Counted from the stretch's first letter, positions 33,170 through 46,378 are shown. The stretch is 64,000 bases of DNA from Cornus controversa (GCA_026545225.1 CM048854.1:30461730-30525729); one strand, 5' to 3'. The notes: generated by a model not told the origin, from the sequence alone. Translations and numbers: made by a program.

Positions 33170-34490
33170 CCCAAACATCTCTCTCTGCTCTAAACTTTTA
33201 TACACACACACACTCAAAATCTCCTATTATTTTTGCAATCAATTATACTCTAAAGCCAAGTTTATACAATCACGCAATAATTTGATAAAACTATATAGAT
33301 ATACAGTCATGCCTATATATAATTGTGCATATCTTTTGGATCTATGTACCGTAAGTTTATATGCCTGTAAATATAGTTATCACATACAGTTCCATGATCA
33401 AATTCAACCCAAATTAAATTTTAAATTTTATCAATCAATTATTTGGCTCGCATTGTCGAGCCCCGTGAGGCAAGCCAAGATTGGTTGGCTTGTAGCATGG
33501 GTCTGGGTAAGATGCGCGGGCATGCCACTGTTCCATCGAACACAAGTGTGGGTAAGCCAAATTATTCCTATTTCAGACTGTGAGTCTGTCCTCTTAAGGA
33601 TCAGGTGATTGAAGGGGAGTAGGGATGACTCTCCCTGCTAGGTTCTCAATGCCTTGATGACAAGGACTTTCAGCCTGTGAAAGCTTGATAACGAGACTAT
33701 AAATAAAATGCATAATAAGAAACTCAACACATTAATGAAAAAAGACATATCATTAATGTTGGAAAATAAGTTACATATAAATAACTAAGTTACTAAGAAA
33801 ACTAGAGTACAAGAGATAAAATTACTAAACTAAAGCTAATGAGCTAAAGATCTAGATAGATATGGAAGATAGAATTGTGAAGCTAAAAGGTATAAGTTGA
33901 GGAAGATAGATAACAAAGGCATGTTAGATGTTGGTCTTAGGACCATTCTATTGTGGGACTTGCATCAATATTTATAAAGGTCTTTGATCTGATGATGTCT
34001 TTTTTAACCTGTCATTCTGGACAGTGATGGGTGCAGGTTGAAAATGACATCCCAACTACATTGCTAAGCTTATTTTAGCATATTAGTACACTTCTCCGTA
34101 GACTGATAGAGATGCGTATCTGGCATAATATTGTTGGCTTTGTCTTATGGGCTCTTTTAAGATGTTGACTTAGGTTGCTCACTATTTCTAGCTTTCCTCA
34201 ACCACCAAGTCTAACTCTGACTTTTGCCTAGGTTGGAGCCTTCTGACTATTCTGACTTCCTTTATTAGAAGTAAGTGAGATTCTCTCATTTGTAACTTTG
34301 AGTTTTTGAACCTTAGAAATGTCTAGGTTGTCCTTTCCATTTTTAACTTTATTAGTCTTTAAACCTAACTTCTGGATTATCCGGCCCTTGAAATTCACAA
34401 CTGGTTATACTTTGACTTGGACCAAATCTTCGTCAATGGCCTATAACCTAAGAATATGTTGAATATATCTTAGCACAAACTTTGGATAAT
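33170..34490. other. Unclassified repeat-like intergenic sequence
   Basis: 33440-33700 is GC-richer than its surroundings and reads like an LTR or leader (gagccccgtgaggc, gggtaagcc twice). 33700-34490 is AT-rich and leads into the minisatellite. No termini, protein motif or gene was found; the 152-codon open frame at 33150-33608 has no recognisable content. Confidence 0.45.
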
Positions 34491-34494
34491 TGAT

Positions 34495-35045
34495 CAAGAC
34501 TCTCTCAGGTGAGTATCTTCTTAGGTGACTAGGTCGAGAGTCTCTTAGGCCAGTATATCCTTAGGCAAGTTGGTCAAGAGTCACTTAGGCAAGTCTTTCT
34601 TAGGTTACTTGGTCAAAAGTATCTCAGGAGACTTGGTCAAGAGTCTTTTGGGTGACTCTCATTAGGCGAGTTGGTCGAAAATCTCTTAGGCGAGTTGATC
34701 GAGAGTCTTTTAGGTGACTTGGTATAGAGTCTCTTAGGCAATTTGATCAAGAGTCTCTTAGGGGATTCTTTTTTAGGCCACTCTTTTAGGTGAGTTGGTC
34801 AAAAGTCTCTTAGGCCATGAGTGGCCAAAACTCTTAGGTCACTGGCGGTTGAAACTCTTAGGTCACTAATGACTGGAACTCTTAAGTGACTAGTGACTTA
34901 AGCTCTCAGGCCATGAGTGGCTAAAACTCTTAGGTCACTAGTGACTGAAACTTTTACGCCATGAGTGGTTGAAACCCTTAGGTTACTAGTGACTGAAGTT
35001 GTTAGGCAATAATTGGCTGAAACCCTTAGGTCACTTTTGAGCTAA
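34495..35045. repeat. Two-part minisatellite
   Basis: The first part (about 34495-34815) consists of variants of gagagtctcttaggcgagtt plus ggtca. The second (about 34815-35045) consists of variants of actcttaggtcactagtgac plus tga. Both unit types share the core ctcttagg. Roughly twenty degenerate units of about 25-30 bp. Confidence 0.88.
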
Positions 35046-35129
35046 AGACCTTAAAAAATCCATATCATCTAAATTAAGAATTCATTTTCATTTATAAAGT
35101 ATGTCCACATAAGTATGCATAACATGTTG

Positions 35130-36056
35130 GAGAAATTATTAGGTGGTCCGCAACCACCACCTCGTATGTGATCTAAACCATTAAAAAATGACATGTATGT
35201 CATGAACCAACTTTTAGCAAAAATATTTACGCATCATCATAATATTCACAACTAACGAATGGTGTTTTTCTTTGGCATTTTGATTTTTTGACAGTTAACC
35301 GTGGTTTCTTTAATCAATTTTTTTCTCTCACAAACATCTACAGATCCACAATCTCAGTGCAAAATATTGGACTTTCTCTATCTCTAATTCCCTACGATAA
35401 TCTCTCTCTACTTTCTCTCTCTATATTTAAAAGACGACACATGTTACCGTCTCCAAAGTTGTGGCTGTAAAAGCGCAAGATAATGAAATGGTACCAGCAC
35501 CGACAATGGACACCAGAGCTGGATCGATGGTGGCTTTTATGGTGCTTTCAATTGCATTTCATTGTTATTATCCGTGATTGGGCTTTTCTTGGTTTAGATA
35601 TTGGGAGAGTATATATATTTGGGATGACTAACAAATTAGACCCAGAAACCTAAAATTATACTGAGAGCAACAATGATCCAAATCCAAGCAAAAAACACTC
35701 CCTTAGTAGATCCATTCTAACACCCATCATTTCCAGATCTTGATTCTCGCAATAACTAGCTAAATAAATAACAAATTACAAATATATGATGAGGCATTCT
35801 CATTATCACATTATTGACGCTAGTGTTTAAATTAACCTACAACATATATAAACGAAAATTTGTATGTGTGTGTGTGTGTAGTGAGAGAGAGAGTAATCTG
35901 GAAAAGATGAAAGTGCAAAAAGAAGGATAACATTGTTTCCATTCATTTGCTATATAAATTTTTTTAATAAAACTCTGACCCAATATATTGCATGTTATTT
36001 TATTATTGGTTCGAACCACATTTGAGCTAATGGTTCCGGACCACCTAATAAGTTCC
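35130..36056. mobile_element. TIR element 1 (~927 bp), non-autonomous
   Basis: Inverted termini of about 50 bp: left GAGAAATTATTAGGTGGTCC, right AGGAACTTATTAGGTGGTCC (reverse complement), both continuing into related sequence ending in AACC. Pyrimidine-rich interior, no coding. Long TIRs suggest Mutator-like, but no clean 9-bp duplication was found, so the superfamily is uncertain. Confidence 0.72.
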
Positions 36057-36080
36057 TGCTCCTACTTAATAAAAGTTTGA

Positions 36081-36966
36081 AGAAATTATTAGGTGGTTCG
36101 GTACCTACTAGGTTATTTCTGGTCCCACCAATTCACAATTTCTATGTCAACCCTTTTTTTATATATAAAAGACTACACACTTATTAGATATATCCTTACA
36201 TTTTAACGGTGTGAATAATTCTCACAAAGGAAGATCTGACACCCAAATTCAAAAAGGGTCTCTCTCTCTTTAGAAGATAAACCTCAATCTCTCTCTACTT
36301 TTTTATTTTATCACATTTTCATTTGTTTCTTCCCCTCAGTCCATCAATGGCTTTGCTATTTTAACAAGTTTAAGGCAAAGCCAACTACTACAGATCTATT
36401 TACTAAGAGAAGAAAAAAAAACATGCAAATCCATTTTACTTCTAGAAAGAATCTACGCTACCATTATCATGAAGTAAAGAGTTCTAAGAATGAAGAACCA
36501 ATGAAATCTTAAGATGACATGTACTAACCATTTTCAATCATTAATTTCAATACAATTTTATGTTTACTCATTGTCCTAGTATGATGCGGTTGCTTTTCTA
36601 GGGCATTGTATCATGCGAGAGATAATTTGCAATGGCTTCCCTAAGATCAGTAATAGTAGAGAGGGTTAGAGGTGAATGACACAAATGATTTTCATTGGTT
36701 TAGAGTTGTAGATAACAGAGATTGCCTTAGATTTTGTAGATCTGTGGGGGAGGAAGAGAGAGAGGCCCAAACTTTAATTTTAACACACAGGAATTGAGAA
36801 GAGAAATTGAAGAGTTCAGTTTGATGAGGTCAAATGTCATAGCATTAAATGGTTTTCTTTCCATATTTACTTGTTGTAAAGTATATTGACATTCTATTGA
36901 TTGGTCTCTCTTGAGTGGTTGGTACCATAAATGACCTGGTGGGTACCAGACTACCTAATAATTTCT
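36081..36966. mobile_element. TIR element 2 (~886 bp), same family
   Basis: Left terminus AGAAATTATTAGGTGGTTCG, right AGAAATTATTAGGTAGTCTG (reverse complement), with similarity continuing about 50 bp (both carry GGTACC and TTATTTCTGG/TCATTTATGG). It lies only 24 bp from element 1 and shares internal words (caatctctctct). Confidence 0.72.
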
Positions 36967-37055
36967 CAAAATTTTAACACTTAAAAAGGAAAAAGTGTCA
37001 GAAAAGCAATAAAGCAGTTGACTAAGTAAAATGGCTAAAAAAATTGGATTAAAAT

Positions 37056-39659
37056 TGTAAGAATTGTGAACATTTTCGATCGATTTTTCTTATTTTCATT
37101 TATTATCATATAAATGCTTTAAATGATTATTTATGTGTTCTTATACGTGAAATATATGTTTGGAGACTTGTATAAGTGTCTAAAAAAGTTTTGGGAGTGT
37201 TTGGCAAAACTTGAGTTTTTCGAGTCGGGTGAGCATGGGACGCAGGTCCCGTGTGCCTGAAAGTGTTAGAATGACACCAAAATTGGGGAGTAGCTTAAAT
37301 AAAATATTTGACACTCTATGAAATCAATTTTGAGTTAATCGGAGTTACTAAAATTTAAAACGGAGCCCGAAAAGGTTTTAGGAGAGACTAGTGACATTTT
37401 TGTAAATATAACAGCTAGGTCTACAAATAACAAAGAGGATAATTCAGCAATTCATTCTATCTTCCTCTAGTAGCCGTGAGAGAGCAAATATATATCTATA
37501 TATGTATCTAAACCATCTACTTCATTTTCCATTGAATTAGAGGGACTTAGGGTGAGAATTAGAAGACGCCGAAGAAGAGAGAAACGGTCTATGCATTGAG
37601 GGCTCGAGATTGGTCCGATCAAAATTAATTTTGGGCAAAGTTGATTTTGGTGAGAAATTGACTTAGAATTGAGGTAGGGTGTTCTCTCCATCTTATCATC
37701 GATTCCTTAGGAATTAATGTGATTAATTTGTATTGATTAACATGATTAGGAATGTTAGAAAGTAGGTATTACATTATTAAGATATGTTAATTCTTGTTAA
37801 TTGATATCATTGTTGAATTTAATAGAATTTAATGTATATCAAAGTGAATTATTATATGAATTGTGTATACATGCCCATATATTGGTAATTTTAGATTGAT
37901 GTTGTCTTATAACATGAGTTATAGTTGTGGAGACCATGTTGTACATGATGTATTTTATATGTTTGATAGAATACATGAAAATGATATTTTCTATAAATGT
38001 TGCACTGTTATATGCATGAAAATGCATGTTTTAACATAAAAAATAAGTGGCTTATGATGCGCTTGGAATGTGGAATTGTTTCATTGTGATATGCATAAAA
38101 AGAACATGTTTTAGCATGAAAATTAAGTGGCTTATGATGCACTTGAAATTATATGTTTTGCCATACTTTAAAATTATGTGATTGATTTTTGATTTTGGGA
38201 GAAAGTCGGGTTAGTAGCCCATAAAGTTAGATATGGTTCCTTCTAGACCATCAGGTTGATCACCTGTCAAGTTGGATATTTTGGATAATTGGCTCAATTA
38301 GCGGTTATCCGGTGGTTTAACGACTACTCCCATTCTCGTGTGATTTCGAAACTTACGTGACTTGGTGTTTAAGTCTTGTTGTTAAATTGTGATATTCATG
38401 TTGATGCTTGCGTGATCTTCTACTTCAATTGAGCATTATCAAGTATGTGTTCCATTAAGTATTGAATTGTAATCCCTTAAGCATGTTCATCATTGTATGT
38501 CATGTAGTGTGTAAGAATGCCATGATAGCATCTCACGAGCATTAAAAGTATGCCACGTAGTGTATAGAAATTTCATAATTACATTTCATGTAGGTCGTGT
38601 CGAGTCAATACATAAGTTGGTTTGGGTATCTCTACTGGGCATCTTGGTGCTCACCTCCCTCCCCCAACCATTTTACATATAAGGCATCGGTCGTTGATGG
38701 AGCTTGAAGTGCTTGGGTTGTGGAAAATTTCCTTTCGTAACTTTTGTTTATATTATGCTTTCATATGTCACGTTAGGCAATTATCAAACTTGTAATTTGG
38801 ATTTAAGTATTGAGTTGATATATATAAGCCACGTTTGGCACTTGAAATAATTGAGGATAGCGTATGGACTTATATCTAAGTTGGTTTTCTTTTCCTTTGT
38901 ATAATTGAGGTCATCTTGTTCATTTGTACATGTATAAACTTGTGAAAATGGTTGTATTGGCTTAATGATGAACATGTATGGTGAAAATGATAATTAAAGT
39001 GTGAAAATGAACACTTAGAAGATTCTGCATGAAAACAGATTCAAGGACCTTCAATTGATTGAAAGCTTAGTTTCAATTAAGCGAAGACTAGCAATTAATC
39101 GAAGGCACCTTCTTGATTAATCGAAACTTTTGACCAAAATGAGTGATCAAATCCAGAGTGTTCTGATAGTACCTTCGATACAAGTTTAATTAAGCATAGG
39201 CTTAGATCAATTGAAATCTCAAATTCAATTAAGCGAAGTAAAGGTTTCGATTAATCGAAGAGTATACTTTGATCAATCAAAAGGAGCATAGACATTGCAT
39301 TTCAAAAATACATATATATGCACGTCTTCAATAAAGGGTATACATAATGGACTTGAATTGTTTATATATGCATGCATGCATGGTAATAATGGTTTAAAGA
39401 ATGCTCCCGCTAATTGTGAAATGGTAACTTAGATTGTTATACATTGTAACATTCTGGTAAGGAATTGGTGTATTGTAATGTAACGGCTTCCGCAACAAGT
39501 CATGACCCGGGAGTCGGGCCGTGATAGCTGGATATCAAATCACGATATCAATGTGAGATTAATGTTGGGATAGTTCATGTGGTTAAGTGAACGGGTTCAC
39601 ACTCAGAATTCAGGCTTGAACCGGGGGAGTCCCAGGGGTCCGAATTTTGGGGCGTGATA
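37056..39659 (+). mobile_element. Solo LTR 1, Gypsy-like (2604 bp)
   Basis: Starts TGTAAGAATTGTGAAC and ends GGGGCGTGATA, flanked by the perfect 5-bp duplication AAAAT (37051-37055, 39660-39664). No internal region, primer site or coding follows, so it is a solo LTR. It shares landmarks with solo LTR 2: gctttaaa near the start, ctactgggcatcttggtgct then caccnccnccccaa (about 38630-38670), and a terminal ggggcgtga. Gypsy affiliation is inferred from LTR length and these landmarks. Confidence 0.85.
39030..39290. repeat. Array of near-palindromes inside solo LTR 1
   Basis: About eight 14-16-base words such as tttcgattaatcgaag, ttcaattaagcgaag, cttgattaatcgaaac and ttcaattgattgaaag, spaced 5-40 bases. 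Each is close to self-complementary, with TTC(G/A) and CGAA-type ends. Confidence 0.8.
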
Positions 39660-40127
39660 AAAATTGTCTCCTGTAAGGAACCAAACCTGTCCCTGCTAAT
39701 GCGCAATACATGGTTATGGATTAGCCACGTTAATTGGTAAGTTTAATAAGCCACATCATCAAGTCTGGTAAAAATATTAACTGAGCTAGCATATGTATTC
39801 TTTTACCATTGGAGTAAAATACGAATACAATATATACAGTATTATTTTATACTATATCTCCCATGGAATACCTATTTCTCTTTTACAAAATTTCAAAATT
39901 CCAACCTCACTTCTCCTCAAACAAACTCTCTGCATCTCCTCACTCCTCTTCACATGAATATCAATCACCCTTTTTCAACCCACAATTAACAAATCAAGGT
40001 TAGAAAAATAATTTGTCTTCCAACCAGCGCTATTTTAGAATTTTTCAAAAGCTATTATCAGAATTTTCAAGTCGTTGTTAGAGCTGTGATTGGGTTATTT
40101 TCTTGCTGAGGTGAGAGTGAGGGCATC

Positions 40128-40265
40128 CTTTATTGAAGGTACTTGCAAAACCCTAAATTTCTATCATCCCTTATTGAATGTATTACTAATTGAAGGTTAT
40201 TGCCAAAACCCTAAATTTGTATCGTCTTTTATTGAATGTATTAGACTAATTGAAGGTTATTGCCA
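40128..40265 (+). repeat. Tandem ~58-bp repeats with telo-box motifs in MULE leader
   Basis: Units contain ttattgaatgtatta, attgaaggttattgcc and aaaaccctaaattt. The AAACCCTAA telo-box occurs at about 40148 and 40206. Position is the expected 5' leader of the Ulp1-like gene. The 104-codon open frame over it follows the repeat and is not considered a gene. Confidence 0.75.
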
Positions 40266-41212
40266 TTGTTTGAAAACTCAAGATTCTTTGGCCACTTGTA
40301 AATTTATCACCCTTTTCCTCTTTATTTTATGTTCTTTTCTTTTCTTTTTATTTTTGGTCTACTATGTTTTGGGTATCAGGTTGAATTTTAGTTCAAAATC
40401 TTAAAGCTATGTCATTTTTAAAGTATATCCTCAACTGTAGAATTTACTATGTTCCTTGATTGTAAGTTAAGTGGGAAAAATAATAACAAGAGTGAGAAGT
40501 ACAATAAACAGGATACTAGTAACCATTAAGCTTTCCATTTGAAGTCACTTTTTTATTGCCTTTACTTCCAAAAGAACCATTAAATATTAAGGCAATACAA
40601 TACGATTTGAAAAACACTCTAGAAATGCGATCCTATATATTTGTAGAAAGTAGCACCAAATCCTGGACCACCACAAACAATTGCACAAAGACATGTAAAC
40701 CATTAACTTCTTAGTCACCTTTATATTCATGCTTATAACATATTTTAAAGCCACCATACTCTTTAGAAAAGGCTACATTACCTTGAATACATCTAAATTC
40801 TTTTTTCTTAGTATCCCAAAAGAAAAAGATTAGCAAAATAAGTTCTCAAATTTCTCAAAATTGAATATACTTCAATCTTATATTTGACTCTATAAAATGA
40901 GTTCTAAAAATTCAATGTAACAAACCTATAGGTTTGTTTGGATTTTTTATATTAATGGAATTGTTGGCATTTTTTTTTTTTTTCAATTTATATTTCCAAT
41001 GATCTTTAGAACAATGCTTAGATTAGAGACTTGATATGATGTATTAATGGGATTGCAGACATTATTGTTTATTTTAATTTTAATTTTTTGCTATTGGGTT
41101 GGTAGTTAATTGTTAAATTATCTTATAAAAATCATATTTTTTCCATCAATTGTTGGGTTCTTTGAAATTTTCTGATCAATTTTGGTTTTATTCATGAATT
41201 AGACAAATTGAA

Positions 41213-44200
41213 ATGCCTAGATTTAAATTGCAAGCTAAAAGAACTCTAAAGAAAAAATCCATAGCTATCCCTCCTGCAAGTTCAAGCAACGATAGCGATT
41301 ACAATCCTTCTCCTACTCCTAGTCCTCCATCAGCTATCCATAGTTTTGAGATGGAAAATAATTCAAAAAAAGGCTGAGGGAGACACTACCACAACAACTA
41401 TTGTAGATTCACTTTCTAAAAAAATGGGGAAGTGGTCTGCCAGGATCTTTTTCCTCTTTAGGTATACATTTACATTTATATTAATTTTTTTCGCTAAGTT
41501 ACATTGATATGTAGTCATGATTTTAGTAAGTAACATGAGTACTCAAAATAGATGGGTTAAGTCAATTTGGTCTTTCATTAGTCTCACAACTATTTTTCTT
41601 AAGAGATGGAAATTCTAAATGATTCTTAACTTGGTGGTTTTCAATTGCAAAATTCATAGTTACAAAGTTACTATCAAAATATCAATTCTTTTCTTTTACA
41701 AAGTTACTATCATAGTTTATACATGTTAATAAAAGTTGTGATGCACATACATTATCCTCAATTTATAATTTTTCATATGATATCAGGTTTGATTTTGTGA
41801 AGAGTGACCTAGAAAAGTATGGACTAAAGGAAAAAGTTAAAATCCCGTAATGAATGAAATTCACAAGAAAGCCCTTGATGCTTGGAGGAAAATGAACAAT
41901 GACAAGAAGACTCCTTATATCCGCTTACATAAAAGACTACATAAAGAGTTCAAAAAGTCTGAACCAAATAAAGTTTCCAAAAATAAGGTAATTTTATTTT
42001 GGTAGTTATTTTATTTCATTACTTCTCCTACTATGCTTGAGGAAATTAAATAATTATGTTTTTCTCTTATGTTATTCATGTTTCTGAATGTGATATTTTG
42101 TTACGATTCAAAACCAAACAAAACCAAAAGGTTGTTGGCATAGATACTCGCTCCCCAAGTTCATTGAAGTTATATTACATCTTGATGATGGAAAGAGGAA
42201 GGCAATTAAAGAGATTGGGTTTGAGAATTTGTTGAACCTGAAATGTTCCTACTTGTTCCGTTTACTCTGTCAGTATTTAATAAAACATTTTAAGCTGGAT
42301 AAATCTCTGATTAAAGTTGAGGAGACAGGGTATCTGTCCATACATGGGGATGATATGCATTCTATCATAGGAGTACCCGTTGGCAATGTGAAAGTGCCAA
42401 AAAATTTCCACTTTGTTACAGATTGGATAGTCCAAGGTAGATATCGGGAGAGGGGAGTAATGAACTTAGCAAATGTGGCTGAGAAGGTCAAAACACTGGA
42501 AGTCGGAGACGATTTCAAGCGAGCATTTGTCGTATTTGCTTGCGCTGATGTACTTAGCCCAAATGGCTATTATCAGTGTCATATGAGCTTCTAGAAAGCT
42601 ATTGATGATGCCAATGTAATTGGGACTTATAACTGGTGTGCATATGTTCGAGAGTGTTTGCTTAATAGTATAAAAGAAGATGTAAATGTTAAGGAAAAAC
42701 AAATGCACGGCGGATGTATGATTTTCTTGCAGGTATATAATATTATATTTCTGTAGACTATGTACTTAGTTTTTATATGAAATTTTATTCTTCGTTAATA
42801 TGAATCTTGTCTCGTTTGTTTAGTGCAATTTAAAGCAATTTCTATATTTGACGCGTTGTGATGTGAAATACCCTTCTTATCCCAAGGGAGATATCCAAAA
42901 CATTGGTTATTGACACAATGACCTTGTATGAAAACGCTTAATGTGGGAGAATGAGATGGGAGGTTTTGGACATGGTCAAGTAATATTATTTATTCTTCAT
43001 TTTAAATATTTACAGTATATGGAATTGAAATAGTATAATAACCGTTTTGCTGAAAAGTAACTTCATCTTTTAATATCAATTTGGAATAGTTGCTCCCGCT
43101 ATGGGGCATAGCATTTTGCAGCACTGCCAATGCGGGCCCATTTAAACATGATTTGTCCCCTTCTCAGTTTGGGTCATCAAATACAGAAGTTAACCATGAT
43201 AGTTATTCAGATACGGAGTTGAAGGTAAATATGTATTACATTATTTTAACTATGAATACGCTTTATTGTAAAATTGTCGGTGCTCACCGTAATCTTTTTA
43301 CACAACGCTGCATTAAAGAAATCTGGATGGAAATCTAATTAGCCAAAAAACATGTAATAGCCTTGAAAAACAAGCTATAAAAATTAGAAACTTTTGTGAG
43401 GCAAAAGAATGGAAGAAAAAAAACAAGAGTCTCGATGGATACCAATGATGACAACAGAGGTGATGGGAACCTTTGGTGTTGACAATGAAAAAGATAAATG
43501 GCATAAGGAACCCATAGGTGACCCCATTGACATAGGTGAGATGACACCCTTTGTTGATGATAATGTCGACAAAACTGGTCAAGAATAACCTAGTGCTAAC
43601 AATAATGAGGACAAATAGGATAGGGAACCCACTGGTGACTTCGTTTATTTGAGTGTGACAGAACTTAGTCCCAGTACAGAAAAAGATTAACATGTTACTT
43701 ACAATAATGAGGACAGATGGGATAAGGAACCCATTAGTGACCCCCCGCTTACTTGAGTGTGACCGAACCCACTCCGAATACAGAAAAAAATAAATGTGAT
43801 ACATCGTTGCAACAGTCTCAAAAAATTTTAAAGACTGCAATTGGTGAAGAAGTGGAAAATATTGTAAGACCCAAACACAAAAAAAAAAAAGTGGACCTTA
43901 TGGATACTCTCTCTGGATAAACACAAATAATAAAAAAAAGTAATTTTAGTGATGAGCAGAAGAAGTTGTTTTACGTGACAACGACTGGCAATCAAAAAGA
44001 GTAAGTGTAATAGGCACTAAGATCATAGTTGGTTGTTTAAAAAAAATTTCTCTTAAAGTGTAAACAAAATATGTTGTTTTAAATTCTATATTGTACATAA
44101 ATAATTTATGGTGTGGTCCTTAATTGTCTTAATGAAGTACTAGTTTACAGGTACAATGAAACCCTTCGTTGGAGTGAGTTAGCATACTTTTTTTACAACA

Positions 44201-45345
44201 AATGGGTATCAAGCCTTGTGAGTGGATTTACATAACTACATTATTTGATTTCTATTCAATGTTATATGTTTTTCAATATTTCTTTAACTAATTAAATTAT
44301 TTTCTTTTAACAGATGATTAATTTTATTGAAACTGTATTGAACAATGAGTAAGGGATGAATAAAAATAAGTTGTTTCTTAAAAGTTTTGTCATACAGTTA
44401 ATGGATGAGAACAACATAGAGAAGGTAAAAAAATCGTCGGACCGTAAGTTTGTCTTGAAAGATGTATGTGGGAAGTACAAAATACTTGTAAAAACTGATT
44501 TGGAAGACTTAAAGAAATCGGAGATTGTTAGTATGTTTGTGCATGTATATATAATATTGAATTTAGTTTTATTACTAGTAAGTGCTCCTATCTCGTATTA
44601 TATTACATATCCAAATACAAGTACTTTATTTTTTAGGAGATTATAAAGTGAATATGTCATTTATTTGGTTATTTTCTATTTATTGTTGCAATAATGAAAA
44701 AGTTTATCAAAGTTCTCCTTGGCACAGTTCTTTTTCCCTGCATGCATGAAGAATCATTGGTTTTCATTAGTGGTCAATCGTCCACGGAAGATGGTTGACT
44801 ATATTTGTTCAAAGAGATGCCCCTCTGGCCAACCACATTATGCGGACTTTGTGGTATATGTTTATTCACATTACTTTCAGGGTTTGTGTCTGGGTCATCT
44901 ATTTACCAAATCATGTGTTGTATGTCAAAAAGAGTTTATTGAGGTTGCTTTTGAGGAAGAGTGACCATATTTTGAATTAAAAATGGGACAAATTACAGAT
45001 TCAACTTGATTGGTATGTATACTTTATTTAGGCGAGAAATAGTAATTTAAATACAAAGCAAGTAAATAACTGATTTACATAAATACCCTAACTAGATCTC
45101 TAATTAAAAATTCACATATTACGCTATCATGTAGAGTGTTTTTGATAAAATTTATGGAGTTATGGAATGGCGACAAGCTTTCTCGCGACTTCAATGTAAG
45201 TATAATGTATTATAACTTTTCAGATACCATATATGAAAATTAATTAAACTAATACTAAATTACGTTTGACAACTTTGTTTTGTTCTTAATGTTGCAGACA
45301 GATCCAAAGGTTATGTGTTCCGAGTTTGTGCTATAATTTTTGGAC
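41213..45345 (+). pseudogene. Transposon Ulp1-like (C48) protease gene, broken
   Basis: Exon-like blocks in order: ATG at 41213 (basic MPRFKLQAKRTLKKKS), ending at a frameshift and TGA near 41374; a block around 41800-41990; the N-terminal domain of these transposon proteins at 42130-42733 (KFIEVILHLDDGKRKAIKEI, HGDDMHSIIGVPVG) with a premature TAG at 42592-42594; an acidic repeat linker at 43430-43760 (NNED, KEPIGDP repeated); and protease blocks at 44356-44980 (KNHWFSLVV with the expected His) and 45130-45200 (CRVFLIKFMELWNGDKLSRD, where family members normally have CG after the Cys). Introns appear between blocks, but exact joins are uncertain. Several stops make function unlikely. Confidence 0.72.
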
Positions 45346-45364
45346 AATCCGATGAACGAATATG

Positions 45365-46378
45365 ATGTTTCGTCCCGACCATAACTTGCATCAATGTTTT
45401 TGCCAATGTTGCATTTTGGTTAGTCAGAATCGTTTTTGGCGCTTTACTATATATCGCATTCAGGAACATATCAAACAACCAAGCAAAAGAATTGGAAGTC
45501 TCATCATACATGAAGGCTGCCCCAAATACAGCAGTCTCCCAATGATAATTAAGACCGAGAAACAATGCAAAAGGTCGATTGCCATAGACAAGCTTGTGTG
45601 TTATGTCAAAGTTATGACGTCTCCAAAATGACCATAATCAACTATCATTCTCGGATTTGCCCAAAATATATTAGTTATCATTTCTTCATTATCTAATTAC
45701 ACAACATAGAAGAATGAAGGATCTTCACAGGCCTGAGTCTGAAATAATTCATCAGCCAACTTTTATCTCCAAATTGAAGCTTACTTTGTCTTCGAGTCCT
45801 TATATAATTTTGTTGATCCAGCTTAGTGAATCCAATAGATTGTCTCCCACCAGCTTGTTTTTCCATTAACTCAAATGCATTATGAATCGTAATTCCTAAA
45901 TCGGAAGCAAACTCCACATAATTGGCCTGAACTGCAGTAATTATTCGTTGTGAAGACATCACGTAGGTGCACTCCTCAATTATCAAGGGCTGGTTGTGAG
46001 TTTCCACAAATTTAGAAACAAAGTACTTTCCCTTATCATTGTTATATTTAATATACATGAGTGCACCCAGCCAGTTCATGTTTCAGCAGTTTATGTTTCA
46101 GCCCTAAGATTCTTTGTTGATATATCATTTTTGTCCTTTACCATAATACCCTCCTTAGAACAAACAAACAATCTGGATGTAATTTTTCTAGTAACACGAC
46201 TTATATTAAAATATTCTCTTCGAATATTGAATCCGATTATACCCTCATATGCATTGTAAAAATCATATGCGTCTGGCTCAGTATCAAACTCGATCGAAAA
46301 CCTCATTTTTCATTTTATTTGTTCAGGCTCAAGAATTGGAGCATTTGTTGTGTCAATATTAATTAATTCAATTTCCAT
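45365..46378 (-). pseudogene. FAR1/FHY3-like MULE transposase, truncated
   Basis: From ATG at 46378-46376 the frame meets a TGA after about 22 codons (46312-46310), then continues as the FAR1 DNA-binding domain (AYDFYNAYEGIIGFNIRREY, TSRLFVCSKEG), a frameshifted second half (45693-46079: VKFVETHNQPLI-type region, QANYVEFASDLGI), and the start of the MULE catalytic domain (GLNYHWETAVFGAAFMYDET, WLFDMFLNAI, PKTILTNQNATLAKTLMQVM). Homology stops near 45365, mid-domain, where the end of the opposing Ulp1-like gene begins. The catalytic remainder is missing. Confidence 0.85.

Noticed and set aside
33150..33608. 152-codon open frame, among the longest in the window
   Set aside because: No known motif, low-complexity AT-rich composition, and it overlaps the end of the hAT-like MITE.
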